Shown in pieces: positions 17,207-25,779 of a stretch of 38,039 bases of DNA. Each line of letters opens with the position of its first letter. Within the stretch, counting starts at the first letter, position 1. A program made the translations under genes and the position numbers. The stretch is from an uncultured Trueperaceae bacterium (lineage in GTDB: Bacteria > Deinococcota > Deinococci > Deinococcales > Trueperaceae), in the NCBI GenBank assembly GCA_913057165.1, contig CAJXNS010000010.1, positions 1-38,039 on the forward strand. Direction: 5' to 3'. The notes under the pieces were generated by a model. It was not told the DNA's origin and ran no database searches. It worked only from the letters and a program-made list of their open reading frames with translations.

Positions 17207-18131
17207 TGGCGGTGGTGTCCTCCAGAGGCAGTTCGAAAATTTGGACGGTCTGCACGCGGTCCGGGTTCGGAAAGAACCCCGCGGCATCGCCCGCTTCGAC
17301 CTTACCAACGACCCCTCGCTGGTTCTGCACCTCAAACTCGCTACCGGACACCAAGTCGCCTTGCACTTGCGTTTCGAGCCAATCGCGTACCGTGCCTTGC
17401 GTCGGCAGGTCCACAAACCGTTCCTGACGCCGCAGCACATCGATCGGATCGTCCAGCAGGACCACGCCGTCTGGTTGGGTTGGGTTGATTCGGGTCAGCC
17501 GCTGAAGGACATCGTCGCCGTCGATCACCCGACCGAAGACGGTGTGCTTGCCGTCCAACCATGGGGTGTCCCTGAGCGTCATGAAGAACTGGCTACCGTT
17601 GGTGTTCGGTCCGCTGTTGGCCATGCTCACCACGCCCGCACGGTCGTGCACGAGTCCGTTGGCTACCTCGTCATCGAAACGGTAACCAGGACCACCGCGG
17701 CCGGTACCGGTCGGATCGCCCGTTTGGGCCATAAAGTCATCGATGACACGGTGGAAGGCAACGCCGTCGTAGAACTTGTGCCGCGCCAGAAAAACGAAAT
17801 TGTTGACGGTCTCAGGGGCATCCTCCTCGAACAGGTCGATGACAATGACCCCTTGGCTGGTGTGCACGGCGGCGCGGTAATCGGTGTTGGCTTCTAGGAC
17901 TCTTTCGGCAGCATCGAAGCGCCGGACGGGCTGGTCGACCAGATAGGGAAGACGGGCGGCCTGCCTGAGTGATTGTGGGATCGGGTAGTCCTTCGCTTGC
18001 GGGCTTGAGGCGGGCTCTGCGGCAGCCTCAACCACCGGCGTGGGGGTGCCGTTGTCGCCAAAGAAGGTGAGCCACACACCCAGGAGCACGAGGGTGAAGA
18101 CAGTGACGGCCAAGGCAACGATTCGCAACAT
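17154..18131 (-). CDS. Membrane-anchored cyclophilin-type peptidyl-prolyl isomerase
   Basis: From ATG 18131 (AAAGGA eight bases upstream) the product is 325 residues: an uncleaved signal anchor ([20 protein letters not shown]), a linker, a cyclophilin domain (about 90-225) with [38 protein letters not shown] and [14 protein letters not shown], then an unusual 90-residue C-terminal extension (from about 235) with [20 protein letters not shown] and [15 protein letters not shown], ending in an acidic Asp/Thr/Pro tail. Catalytic Arg, Gln and Trp are present. It would act outside the membrane on secreted proteins. It lies 66 bases after dnaE and overlaps the next cyclophilin gene by 53 bases; the two are clearly paralogues. 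Confidence 0.9.
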   Translation of the reverse strand: MLRIVALAVTVFTLVLLGVWLTFFGDNGTPTPVVEAAAEPASSPQAKDYPIPQSLRQAARLPYLVDQPVRRFDAAERVLEANTDYRAAVHTSQGVIVIDLFEEDAPETVNNFVFLARHKFYDGVAFHRVIDDFMAQTGDPTGTGRGGPGYRFDDEVANGLVHDRAGVVSMANSGPNTNGSQFFMTLRDTPWLDGKHTVFGRVIDGDDVLQRLTRINPTQPDGVVLLDDPIDVLRRQERFVDLPTQGTVRDWLETQVQGDLVSGSEFEVQNQRGVVGKVEAGDAAGFFPNPDRVQTVQIFELPLEDTTANATPNDRTATDPNDELP

Positions 18132-18196
18132 GATCGAAATCCTTTCAGGCGGCCCTTGGTGGCCGAACATCGGTTCTTAAAGTACCCGTTCGCCGG

Positions 18197-21100
18197 TTAC
18201 GCCTGAGGTGCAGATGCCTCACCGCGTGCCCCGCCACGCCAGGCGCTACGACGTTCCTGGTCGGCCGCTTCTGCTTGGGCCACCAATCGCTGACTATCGA
18301 TCGTCATCGACGTGGTTAACCACGGACATTCCGCCTCGAGGATGGCCAGGCTGGACGTGTCGACCCGCAACCCGTCGGCCTGCACCTTGGCGCGGCCGTC
18401 TTGGAGGCCGACATCGAGCCGAACCGGCGTGGGGCCGGCATGCTCATCCATGCGTGACCTGAGGTCAAGCAGTTGCTCATCGGTCACGTCTGCTGCATCA
18501 AACGTCAGCACGGCGACGTGTGGCAGGTTCTCGCGCTGATCCCAAGGGTAAAGCCGTTCACAAACAAGCCTGAGCGAACCGTCCATGAAGGACGCTTCAG
18601 CCACGACCACGGCGGGGCGATCGTCGACAAGATCATCGGCAATCTGTTCGAAGGTACGGCTGAACGCCACAAGTTCTACGGTGCCGGTCTCATCAGCCAA
18701 ATCAAACCGGGCCATCATGGTGCCTTTACGCGTCGGCCGTTTGGTGACGTTCTCAAGGAGGCCCGCAAGAACGATGCGGGTTCGTCCTCCAGGCGCCGCT
18801 TGGAGGGTGCGTTCGACGGTCCGTTCAACCGACCTGAGGTCGCAGGTGGCGGCGTCAGCAAGACCGGGGTAGGACGCCATCGGGTGGGCGCTAATGTAAA
18901 GGCCTAGGGCGTCCTTCTCGAGCTTAAGGCGTGCCAAGTCATCCAACGGTTCAGCCGGCTCAAGGGTGGGTGGGCGCACTTCCTCAGCGCCAAAGAGGGC
19001 CATTTGGCCGGCAGCTTCTTGGTTGCGTTGCGCCGAACCCCACTGCAGGGCACTCGCAACGTTCGCGAGCAAGGTTGCGCGGTCACCGAAACGGTCGAAG
19101 GCGCCAGCTTGGATGAGGTGTTCAAACGCCCGCCGGTTGATCCACTGGGAGTCGATGCGGCGAGCGAAGTCGTGCAGGTCCTTAAACGGCCCTGACGCTT
19201 CGCGTTCGTGAATGATCGCTTCCACAGCGCCGTCACCGACGTTCTTCACGCCGTGTAGACCGAAGCGAACCACATCACCTACGGGGGTGAAGTCACCACG
19301 GCTTTCGTTGATGTCAGGCGGGAGTACCTCAATGCCCATCCGGCGTGCGTCGGTGACGTACTCGGCCACTTTGTCTGAATCGCCTCGTTCAACGGTGAGT
19401 AGGGCAGCGGCGAACTCCACCGGGTAGTGCGCTTTGAGGTACGCCGTTTGGAACGACAACTCGCCGTAGGCGGCAGAATGGCTTTTGTTGAAGCCGTAAT
19501 TGGCGAACTTTTCAAGCAGATCGAAAATCCCACTCGCTTCCGCGCTGGGGATGCCGAGTTCCGAGGCGCCACGTTCAAAAATGGCGCGCTGCTTTTCCAT
19601 TTCTTCGACTTTTTTCTTGCCCATCGCGCGTCGCAGGAGGTCTGCTTCACCGAGGCTGTAGCCGGCCACCGCCTGGGCGATCTGCATGATTTGTTCTTGG
19701 TAGACCGGAATGCCGTACGTTTCCTCGAGAATGGGGGCAAGGCGGTCTTTCGCGACAGGAAAATCGTCGTAGCGAACCTCTTCTTCGCCGTGATGCCGGC
19801 GGATGTACGCCGGAATGTTCTCCATCGGCCCCGGACGGTAGAGCGCCGAAACGGCGATCAGGTCCTGAATCCGGCGTGGCTTCAGCCGCTTGAGGGTATC
19901 GACCATGCCGCCAGACTCGAACTGGAACACGCCTGCTGAATCACCGCGGGACAATAGTTCAAATGTGGCAGGGTCGTCGTGCGGGAACTCGGTTGGGTCT
20001 AACCGCACGCCCCGGGCGTCCTCAATAATGCGGATGGCGGCCTCAATGAACGACAGGGTTCGCAGGCCAAGAAAATCCATCTTGAGAAACCCAAGGTCTT
20101 CAACGCTGCCCATGTCGTACTGGCACACAATCGGTCCGTCACCCGAACGGAAGACGGGGGCCAGGTCGGTCACAGGGTCGCGCGAGATGATGACGCCGGC
20201 GGCATGGACCGACGCGTGACGGGTCAGCCCCTCTAGCGACATCGCGACGTCGACGTACTCCTTGGCGGACCCTTGGTACACCTCACGAAACTCGGGCGAT
20301 TCTTCGATCGCTTGCTTGATGGGAACCGAACGACCGAATACGACGGGCACGAGCTTGCTGGCTTTGTCGGCCTCAGCGAACGGTGCTTCCATCACACGGG
20401 CGGCATCTTTGATGGCGGCCTTGGAGGCCATGGTGCCGAACGTGGCGATGTGCGCCACGCGGTCATCGCCGTACTTTTCGCGGACGTAATCGATGACTTC
20501 GCCACGTCGCGTGTCGGAAAAGTCGATATCGAAATCGGGCATGCTGACACGTTCAGGGTTAAGGAACCGCTCAAAGAGCAGGTTGAACTCAAGCGGTTCA
20601 ATATCGGTGATGCGCAAGGCGTACGCCACAATCGAGCCGGCCCCTGAGCCACGTCCCGGACCGACCGCAATCTTTTGGTCTTTGGCCCAGTTAATGAAGT
20701 CGGCGACGATGAGGAAGTAGTCAGGAAAGCCCATGGCCGTGATGACGCCAAGCTCGTACTCGGCGCGCTTGAGGATTGCGAGCGTGCTTGCGTCCACTTC
20801 ACCGTCGAGCGCGTCGATGTGCGGGTAGACGTACGTGTCGTACGTTTGGCCTTCCGCTTTCGGCGTGCGGCCAAGCTCACCCGCGCGGGCGATCGTCAGC
20901 AGCGGATCGCCAGGTTCCGGTGTGAGACCGTGATGCGTGCGCTGGGCGGCTTCGGCGTACGTGGTGAATAGCGCCTCACTGAAGTGTTGGGGGTAGCGCT
21001 GCATTAAGCCTTCGTACGTCTGTACACGCAACTGTTCAGCCAACGTGCGCCCCGCCGGAATCGGCAGTTCGGGCATTTGGTAGACGCGAGCGTCACCGAT

Positions 21101-21961
21101 GGGGAGCTGAACGTCGCATTCATCGGCAATGCGCATGGAGTTCTCAAGCGCCCCTGGGTACTCGCTGTCGGGCAGCACCTCTGCCATCTCGTCGGGCGTC
21201 TTGACGTAGAACTCATCGCACGGGAACTTAAAGCGACTTTCGTCGCTGAGGGTGGTTTTCGTTTGGATCGCCAGGAGGGCTTCGTGTGCTTTGGCGTCCT
21301 CCTTGCGGACGTAATGCCCGTCGTTCGTGGCCACCATGCCCAGGCCGTACTTGTTGGCAAGGTCTTTAAGGATGGGGTTGAGGACGCGTTGCTCCTCAAG
21401 GCCGTGATCCTGGAGTTCAACATAAAAATTGTCCCCGAAGATATCCATGTGTTGCTTGAGGACCTCTTCACCGGCATCAAGGCCGACGTCTAACAGGGTG
21501 CGGGGGATTTGCGCACCAAGGCAGCCGCTCAGGGCGATCACACCTTCGGCGTGTTCCGCCAGCAGCTCGTGGTCAACGCGGGGCTTCATGTAGAAGCCTT
21601 CGAGCCATGCCCGACTGTTGAGTTTGACGAGGTTCTGGTAGCCGGTCATGTTTTTGGCGAGCAGGGTGAGGTGGAAGTACCCGCCGTCGAGCGTGCCGCT
21701 TGGGCGTTTGCGTTCGTAGCGGCTGCCGGCGGTGACGTACGCCTCAAAACCAAGGATCGGTTTGACGCCGTGCTTATGGGCGGCCTTGTAGAACTCCACG
21801 GCGCCGTGCATGTTGCCGTGGTCAGTCATGGCGAGGGTGGGCCGTTCGGGGGAGACTTCGGTGACCCACTGCATCAGGTCGTTAATGCGGGCCGCGCCGT
21901 CCAGCAGGCTGTAGGCGGTGTGTTGATGGAGATGCGCGAAGGCTTGCTTACGGTCGGCCAT
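18197..21961 (-). CDS. dnaE: DNA polymerase III alpha subunit
   Basis: The replicative polymerase subunit. The 1254-residue product starts MADRKQAFAHLHQHTAYSLL: the PHP domain with HLHQH (10-14) and MTDHGNMHGAVEFYKAA, then the polymerase core with GPGRGSGAGSIVAYALRI, the catalytic Asp pair in PDFDIDFSD (about 470-480), thumb/fingers GVFQFESGGM, RPGPMENIPAYIRR and NYGFNKSHSAAYGELSFQTAYLKAHYP, a helix-hairpin-helix region and an OB fold (about 1030-1110, TRKGTMMARFDLADETGTVELVAF). No intein is seen. The open frame continues upstream to 22084, through tRNA-Cys, so ATG 21961 with TATCGT six bases before it is the right start. Confidence 0.97.
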   Translation of the reverse strand: MADRKQAFAHLHQHTAYSLLDGAARINDLMQWVTEVSPERPTLAMTDHGNMHGAVEFYKAAHKHGVKPILGFEAYVTAGSRYERKRPSGTLDGGYFHLTLLAKNMTGYQNLVKLNSRAWLEGFYMKPRVDHELLAEHAEGVIALSGCLGAQIPRTLLDVGLDAGEEVLKQHMDIFGDNFYVELQDHGLEEQRVLNPILKDLANKYGLGMVATNDGHYVRKEDAKAHEALLAIQTKTTLSDESRFKFPCDEFYVKTPDEMAEVLPDSEYPGALENSMRIADECDVQLPIGDARVYQMPELPIPAGRTLAEQLRVQTYEGLMQRYPQHFSEALFTTYAEAAQRTHHGLTPEPGDPLLTIARAGELGRTPKAEGQTYDTYVYPHIDALDGEVDASTLAILKRAEYELGVITAMGFPDYFLIVADFINWAKDQKIAVGPGRGSGAGSIVAYALRITDIEPLEFNLLFERFLNPERVSMPDFDIDFSDTRRGEVIDYVREKYGDDRVAHIATFGTMASKAAIKDAARVMEAPFAEADKASKLVPVVFGRSVPIKQAIEESPEFREVYQGSAKEYVDVAMSLEGLTRHASVHAAGVIISRDPVTDLAPVFRSGDGPIVCQYDMGSVEDLGFLKMDFLGLRTLSFIEAAIRIIEDARGVRLDPTEFPHDDPATFELLSRGDSAGVFQFESGGMVDTLKRLKPRRIQDLIAVSALYRPGPMENIPAYIRRHHGEEEVRYDDFPVAKDRLAPILEETYGIPVYQEQIMQIAQAVAGYSLGEADLLRRAMGKKKVEEMEKQRAIFERGASELGIPSAEASGIFDLLEKFANYGFNKSHSAAYGELSFQTAYLKAHYPVEFAAALLTVERGDSDKVAEYVTDARRMGIEVLPPDINESRGDFTPVGDVVRFGLHGVKNVGDGAVEAIIHEREASGPFKDLHDFARRIDSQWINRRAFEHLIQAGAFDRFGDRATLLANVASALQWGSAQRNQEAAGQMALFGAEEVRPPTLEPAEPLDDLARLKLEKDALGLYISAHPMASYPGLADAATCDLRSVERTVERTLQAAPGGRTRIVLAGLLENVTKRPTRKGTMMARFDLADETGTVELVAFSRTFEQIADDLVDDRPAVVVAEASFMDGSLRLVCERLYPWDQRENLPHVAVLTFDAADVTDEQLLDLRSRMDEHAGPTPVRLDVGLQDGRAKVQADGLRVDTSSLAILEAECPWLTTSMTIDSQRLVAQAEAADQERRSAWRGGARGEASAPQA

Positions 21962-21967
21962 GGCCGT

Positions 21968-21973
21968 ACGATA
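21968..21973 (-). promoter_or_regulatory. Leaderless-type -10 box for dnaE
   Basis: Minus-strand TATCGT ends six bases before the dnaE ATG at 21961 and no ribosome site is present. It sits back-to-back with the tRNA-Cys promoter. Confidence 0.55.
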
Positions 21974-22000
21974 CCGACGTTCGTGGCTGCCGGTTGCACG

Positions 22001-22029
22001 TTGACTCGCGCGTGGCGAAGTGATAATTT
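22001..22029 (+). promoter_or_regulatory. Promoter of tRNA-Cys/tRNA-Val
   Basis: TTGACT (22001-22006) is followed by overlapping -10 candidates GATAAT (22022-22027, 15-base spacer) and TAATTT (22024-22029, 17-base spacer). The tRNA begins at 22040. Confidence 0.7.
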
Positions 22030-22039
22030 CAGCAGGCTT

Positions 22040-22114
<75 letters not shown>

Positions 22115-22144
22115 CCCTTCACGCTACGGTTTCCGTGGCAGCGA

Positions 22145-22219
22145 AGGCGCGTAGCTCAGTGGGAGAGCGCTACCTTGACACGGTAGAGGTCGGCGGTTCA
22201 ATCCCGCCCGCGCCTACCA
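22145..22219 (+). tRNA. tRNA-Val (anticodon GAC)
   Basis: The 75-base gene has acceptor AGGCGCG paired with CGCGCCT, D-arm GCTCAGTGGGAGAGC, anticodon stem CTACC/GGTAG with loop TTGACAC (anticodon GAC), T-arm GGCGGTTCAATCCCGCC and encoded CCA (22217-22219). A terminator hairpin follows after 12 bases. Confidence 0.97.
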
Positions 22220-22231
22220 CGACATGAAGAA

Positions 22232-22254
22232 GCCCCGCTCAAGCGGGGCCTTTT
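22232..22254 (+). terminator. Terminator after the tRNA-Cys/tRNA-Val pair
   Basis: A 7-bp stem GCCCCGC (22232-22238) and GCGGGGC (22243-22249) with loop TCAA is followed by CTTTT. In reverse it also lies 22 bases past the stop of the minus-strand YjeF-domain gene, followed by TTCTTC, so it may serve both directions. Confidence 0.8.
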
Positions 22255-22275
22255 CGTGTTTGGACGTCGTCGCGT

Positions 22276-22986
22276 TTAGCCTTCGAGTTCGGTCACAAAA
22301 TCGGGCAGCGTGAGTGGGCTGAGACCGAGTTCTTCGTACACGCCCGGCGGGAAGCCCAGGTCACCCACGAAAATCCGTCCGACATGCCCACCCGGTTCAA
22401 GGCCGACCTTGGGTAGCGCCACAGCCAGCGTCATGGTGGCGTTCACGGCTTCACCTGGCACGTCGCCGGTGTCGGACTCCACACCAGTCGGGACATCCAC
22501 GCTAATGACGGTGGTGCTTTCGTCCATGGCGTTAATGACGGTGATGACGTCAAGGTTGCGTCCCCGTGGCGGGCCTTCCAGGCTGGTGCCGATCGCCGAG
22601 TCGATGACCAAACTGAACTTCATTTTGGGCAGGCTGGTCTTCACCCGCACGTTGGGTAGGTGCTTGAGGGTTTCAAGCTGCTCACGTGGAATGCCGCTGT
22701 AGTTGCCTTCCTCGTGGGTAGGAACGACCCAGACCTTACGGCCGCGGACGCCAAGCAGACGGGCGGCGGCAAGACCGCCGCTACCGTTATCCCCGCGGCC
22801 AGCCACAACAAGCACGGGGCCGGTCGGCGCGTACGCCTGCGCCATTTCGTAGAGGTTCCGGCCGGTGTGCTCAACGAGTACGCGGCTATCGAGTCCAAAC
22901 TTGCCGGTGGCAAGCATGACCGCTTGCTGCATTTGGGAGGCGGTGATTTGCGGAACGTCGTTCCGCGGAAGGGTTGCAATGGCCAT
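22276..22986 (-). CDS. YjeF N-terminal domain protein (NAD(P)HX epimerase-like), stand-alone
   Basis: YjeF_N proteins such as NnrE epimerise damaged NAD(P)HX. The 236-residue product has the N-terminal helix ITASQMQQAVMLATGKFGLDS, a Rossmann core with VLVVAGRGDNGSGGLAAARLL (about 58-78), an acidic site in SLVIDSAIGTSLEGPPRG (Asp129) and VDVPTGVESDTGDVPGEA (about 163-180), where family members read DIPSG-DTG. The usual NNGGDGL loop is changed to DNGSGGL, and the dehydratase domain found in fused NnrDE is missing. It may be a diverged epimerase or a ligand-binding relative. It follows YebC by three bases, so it is co-transcribed. Confidence 0.8.
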   Translation of the reverse strand: MAIATLPRNDVPQITASQMQQAVMLATGKFGLDSRVLVEHTGRNLYEMAQAYAPTGPVLVVAGRGDNGSGGLAAARLLGVRGRKVWVVPTHEEGNYSGIPREQLETLKHLPNVRVKTSLPKMKFSLVIDSAIGTSLEGPPRGRNLDVITVINAMDESTTVISVDVPTGVESDTGDVPGEAVNATMTLAVALPKVGLEPGGHVGRIFVGDLGFPPGVYEELGLSPLTLPDFVTELEG

Positions 22987-22989
22987 CGC

Positions 22990-23730
22990 TTAACTTCCCC
23001 CTTGCTCCACCGCCAGCAGGGAAGCCGGTTCGGCGGTCGTGTACACATCTTGCACGTCATCAAGCTCTTCAAGCGCATCGATCATGCGGGCGATCTTGGA
23101 GGCGTCGCCTGCCTCAGGCGCAGCGGGTGTCTGCGGCACCTTGGTGAGCTGCGCAACCGCGGGAGCGCCAAAGGTGGGCTCAAGGGCGTCCACCACGGCG
23201 TACAACTCGGTTGGCTCGGTGTAGATCGTGACAGCATCGTCGTCGGCGTCGATATCGCGAACGCCTAAGTCCATGGCGGCCTCAAGCAGGGCATCGTCGG
23301 TGGATTCAAAAACCAGAACGCCGACACTGTCAAACTGCCAGGCGGTTGAACCGGACATGTTGCCGCCGTGTTTACTGAACACGTGCCGCACCTCCGCGAC
23401 CGTACGGTTGCGGTTATCGGTTAGCGCTTCGACCAGGAAAGCAACGCCTGCTGGGCCGTAGCCTTCGTAGGCCACCGCGTCAAAACTTTGCCCTTCACCG
23501 CCACCGAGCGCACGCTCAATGGCGCGTTCAATGTTGTCGGCGGGCACATCATCGGTTTTGGCGGCTGACACCGCATTCTTAAGAAGCGGGTTGCTGGCAG
23601 GATCGCCGCCACCGCCTTCACGCACCGCGCTTTGGATGGCGCGAATGTGCTTACTGATGATTTTGCCTCGTTGCTTGTCGTTGGCCGCTTTTTTGCGCTT
23701 GATCTGCGACCACTTGTTGTGACCTGCCAA
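22990..23730 (-). CDS. YebC/TACO1 family protein
   Basis: The 246-residue product is a full-length YebC/PmpR/TACO1 protein: MAGHNKWSQIKRKKAANDKQ, IRAIQSAVREGGGGDPASNP, DNIERAIERALGGGEG, YEGYGPAGVAFLVEALTDNRNRTVAEVRHVFSKHGG with the acidic third domain complete. Family members have been described as DNA-binding regulators and more recently as factors that help ribosomes through difficult proline-rich stretches; this is family knowledge. The start is TTG at 23730 with GAGGAGGT upstream. It leads a two-gene operon with the YjeF_N protein. Confidence 0.96.
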   Translation of the reverse strand: MAGHNKWSQIKRKKAANDKQRGKIISKHIRAIQSAVREGGGGDPASNPLLKNAVSAAKTDDVPADNIERAIERALGGGEGQSFDAVAYEGYGPAGVAFLVEALTDNRNRTVAEVRHVFSKHGGNMSGSTAWQFDSVGVLVFESTDDALLEAAMDLGVRDIDADDDAVTIYTEPTELYAVVDALEPTFGAPAVAQLTKVPQTPAAPEAGDASKIARMIDALEELDDVQDVYTTAEPASLLAVEQGGS

Positions 23731-23804
23731 ACCAAGACCTCCTCGAGCAGTACAGGATACCGCATCCTGAACCGCCTAGACGTTGGATGGCCAGGGACGG
23801 TCGG

Positions 23805-24302
23805 TCAACGAACGTACAGCACGGTGGTGGCTCGGTCGGTCCGGCCGGGCGAACGGTATTCAGACCGCACCGCCGTCCGCCAGCGTTCTTCGCTGTAGAC
23901 GCCCTGCAGCGACAGACGCGATGACGGCGCAGGTTCCTCGCCGAAGGTTGCCAATATTTCGTGACGCCCGGTCGGGCGATCCGCCACAAACCGGCGGTCC
24001 ACCGATCGTCCGTCAAGCACCACCGTGCGTCCTGCCGGCACGAATAAGTTCCTAGCAAAGGTTTCGACGCGGCCGTCCGGATTACGTGACGCCAGCGTGA
24101 CGTACCCCGACAGACGGGAGCGGAAGATGAAGCTCACCTCTTCACCGACGTAGTAAGACGCCCCTTCACCTTTCCGGGGCTCGAATTCTTCGATGATGCC
24201 AGGGCCGATACGAATCGACAGTGACCCTTCGGTCACGGAAAACGCACAGCCGGATAGGGCCACCATTAGCAGGAGCGCAAAGAGGGAAGGAGAGCGTTTC
24301 AT
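23805..24302 (-). CDS. DUF4384-like lipoprotein
   Basis: The 165-residue product starts with a lipoprotein signal peptide ([20 protein letters not shown], lipobox LSGC, Cys19). The mature part contains [33 protein letters not shown], a pattern of DUF4384-type domains (GE-V-F-RS-GYV-L-DP-G-V), followed by [13 protein letters not shown] and a strand-rich end ([15 protein letters not shown]). It would sit at the outer face of a membrane; the biochemical role of DUF4384 is unknown. The ATG is preceded by TATGGT six bases upstream with no ribosome site. It is divergent from the J-protein gene. Confidence 0.8.
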   Translation of the reverse strand: MKRSPSLFALLLMVALSGCAFSVTEGSLSIRIGPGIIEEFEPRKGEGASYYVGEEVSFIFRSRLSGYVTLASRNPDGRVETFARNLFVPAGRTVVLDGRSVDRRFVADRPTGRHEILATFGEEPAPSSRLSLQGVYSEERWRTAVRSEYRSPGRTDRATTVLYVR

Positions 24303-24308
24303 GCCACC

Positions 24309-24382
24309 ACCATACGCTCAGCGGCCCCGGTGTGAGGGTGCAACGCCAACACCACCGCCGGGTGGGGTGGTACCGGTATCAT
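24309..24382. promoter_or_regulatory. Back-to-back leaderless promoters (DUF4384 lipoprotein and dnaJ-like gene)
   Basis: Minus-strand TATGGT (24314-24309) lies six bases before ATG 24302; plus-strand TATCAT (24377-24382) lies six bases before GTG 24389. The plus-strand box overlaps the perfect palindrome TACCGGTA (24371-24378), preceded by CCACC-GCCG-GGTGG, so a repressor could bind there. No HAIR-type CTTGAGT repeat is seen. Confidence 0.55.
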
Positions 24383-24388
24383 GCCGCC

Positions 24389-25327
24389 GTGCCCGCCGTC
24401 CGCGATCCCTACCAGGTGCTGGGCGTTCCCAGAGACGCCTCGGACGACGACCTTAAGAAGGCGTACCGCAAGCTGGCCCTGAAATACCATCCCGACCGCA
24501 ATCCGGGTGACAAGGCCGCTGAAGAACGCTTTAAAGAGATCAGCGAAGCGTACGCGACCCTGAAGGACCCCCAGAAGCGTGCCTGGGTCGACCGGGGTGG
24601 AGGCCGCTCCCCACAAGCAGGACCGCAGCCCGACTTCAGCACCGTCGACTGGCAGACGGTCTTCAACGACGCCGACGTCAACGTCAACCTAGGGCCCGAC
24701 ATGCCCAAAACCGGTTCGGCCGTGTTCGACGCGCTATTTGGCGTCATGACAAACGTCTTAAGGGCCCAAGGCGCCCTTCCTGGTGAAACCCGTCGCTCGC
24801 AAGCGAGCGTGAACCTCAAGACCGCCCGTGAGGGTGGCACCACCACCGCGCAGGTGCCAGGCCCAAGCGTTTGCCCAAACTGCCGCGGACGGCGCCTTGA
24901 GGACGACGGACAACCGTGCCGAACGTGCGGCGGACGTGGACTCAAGCGTCGCGGGAGTCGGGTTGAGGTCCGCATTCCAGCCGGGGTACGTAACGGTACG
25001 CAATTGAGACTGAAAGGCCTCGGGGGTCCAGGAAACCCTCCCGGCGACGCGTACGTCGAGGTGCAGATTGAACTTCCAGATAGCGTCGAACGTGTCGGCA
25101 ATGAGTTGCGTACCACGGTCCATCTCCTGCCGAGCGAAGCGCGTCAAGGCGCCGATCTTCACGTCCATGGGGTGCCCGTCACCGTCCCGACCGGCACCCA
25201 AGACGGTGACGTGATCGTGGTGCCGCAAGGCGGGATTGCCCATGCCGATATGCGGGTCACGGTCCAGGTCGGGGTCTGGTCGGGCCTTTTTCGCTGGGCT
25301 CGTGACAAAATAAGCACAACGCGTTAA
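24389..25327 (+). CDS. DnaJ-family co-chaperone with a single zinc-binding site
   Basis: From GTG 24389 the product is 312 residues: a J-domain (6-70) with the HPD motif (34-36, YHPDRNPGD), a middle linker without an obvious G/F run, a reduced zinc region with only two CxxC pairs (Cys162/165 in CPNCRGRR and Cys177/180 in CRTCGGRG), then the DnaJ C-terminal beta domain ([34 protein letters not shown]). Canonical DnaJ has four CxxCxGxG repeats, CbpA none. It should stimulate DnaK. The start rests on TATCAT six bases before GTG; the frame is open 168 bases further upstream but that stretch overlaps the divergent gene. hspR follows after 18 bases. Confidence 0.92.
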   Translation: MPAVRDPYQVLGVPRDASDDDLKKAYRKLALKYHPDRNPGDKAAEERFKEISEAYATLKDPQKRAWVDRGGGRSPQAGPQPDFSTVDWQTVFNDADVNVNLGPDMPKTGSAVFDALFGVMTNVLRAQGALPGETRRSQASVNLKTAREGGTTTAQVPGPSVCPNCRGRRLEDDGQPCRTCGGRGLKRRGSRVEVRIPAGVRNGTQLRLKGLGGPGNPPGDAYVEVQIELPDSVERVGNELRTTVHLLPSEARQGADLHVHGVPVTVPTGTQDGDVIVVPQGGIAHADMRVTVQVGVWSGLFRWARDKISTTR

Positions 25328-25345
25328 GGAGGCGTCGCATTCACC

Positions 25346-25756
25346 ATGGCCGATGACGCAAGCAACGTGGATAAGGACAAGCCGCTGTACGTCATTAGTG
25401 TGGCGGCTGAGCTGGTGGATATGCACCCGCAGACCTTGCGGCTTTATGAACGCAAGGGCCTGATCGAACCGAGCCGTAGCGCCGGCAAGACACGCCTGTA
25501 CTCGCAACGCAACATCGATGAGCTACGCGAGATTCGGCGGCTCACGCAAGAGCTGGGGGTCAACCTGGCAGGCGTGGAAGAGATCATCAAGCTCCGCCAG
25601 AAGCTCGACCGGCTGCAGGAGAGCATGGAAGACCGAATCGGTTCGCTTCAAGGGGAGCTTGAATCCCGCATGGGGGGCGCGAAAGGAGCGCTGCCGGCCG
25701 AAATCACACAACTTGCACGCGAGTTGGCCGACGGCTCTGAAGGTTCTGACGACTAA
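25346..25756 (+). CDS. hspR: HspR-like MerR-family heat-shock repressor
   Basis: The 136-residue product has a MerR-type winged helix (about 14-85): [39 protein letters not shown] followed by [34 protein letters not shown], which is characteristic of HspR, the repressor of dnaK/clpB operons. The C-terminus is a short coiled coil and acidic tail. ATG 25346 has AAGGAGG upstream. It is the second gene of an operon with the J-protein, as in many actinobacteria and Deinococcota, which suggests autoregulation. dnaK and grpE are not in the window. Confidence 0.92.
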   Translation: MADDASNVDKDKPLYVISVAAELVDMHPQTLRLYERKGLIEPSRSAGKTRLYSQRNIDELREIRRLTQELGVNLAGVEEIIKLRQKLDRLQESMEDRIGSLQGELESRMGGAKGALPAEITQLARELADGSEGSDD

Positions 25757-25766
25757 CGCTGCGTGA

Positions 25767-25772
25767 TACGCT
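25767..25772 (+). promoter_or_regulatory. Candidate leaderless-type -10 box for the M20 peptidase
   Basis: TACGCT ends seven bases before ATG 25780. No ribosome site is visible between the hspR stop and this ATG. Confidence 0.4.
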
Positions 25773-25779
25773 TCGCGGC

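Noticed and set aside
24303-24388. HAIR element (CTTGAGT-N7-ACTCAAG) for HspR
   Set aside because: No matching repeat on either strand in this region; only shorter palindromes are present.
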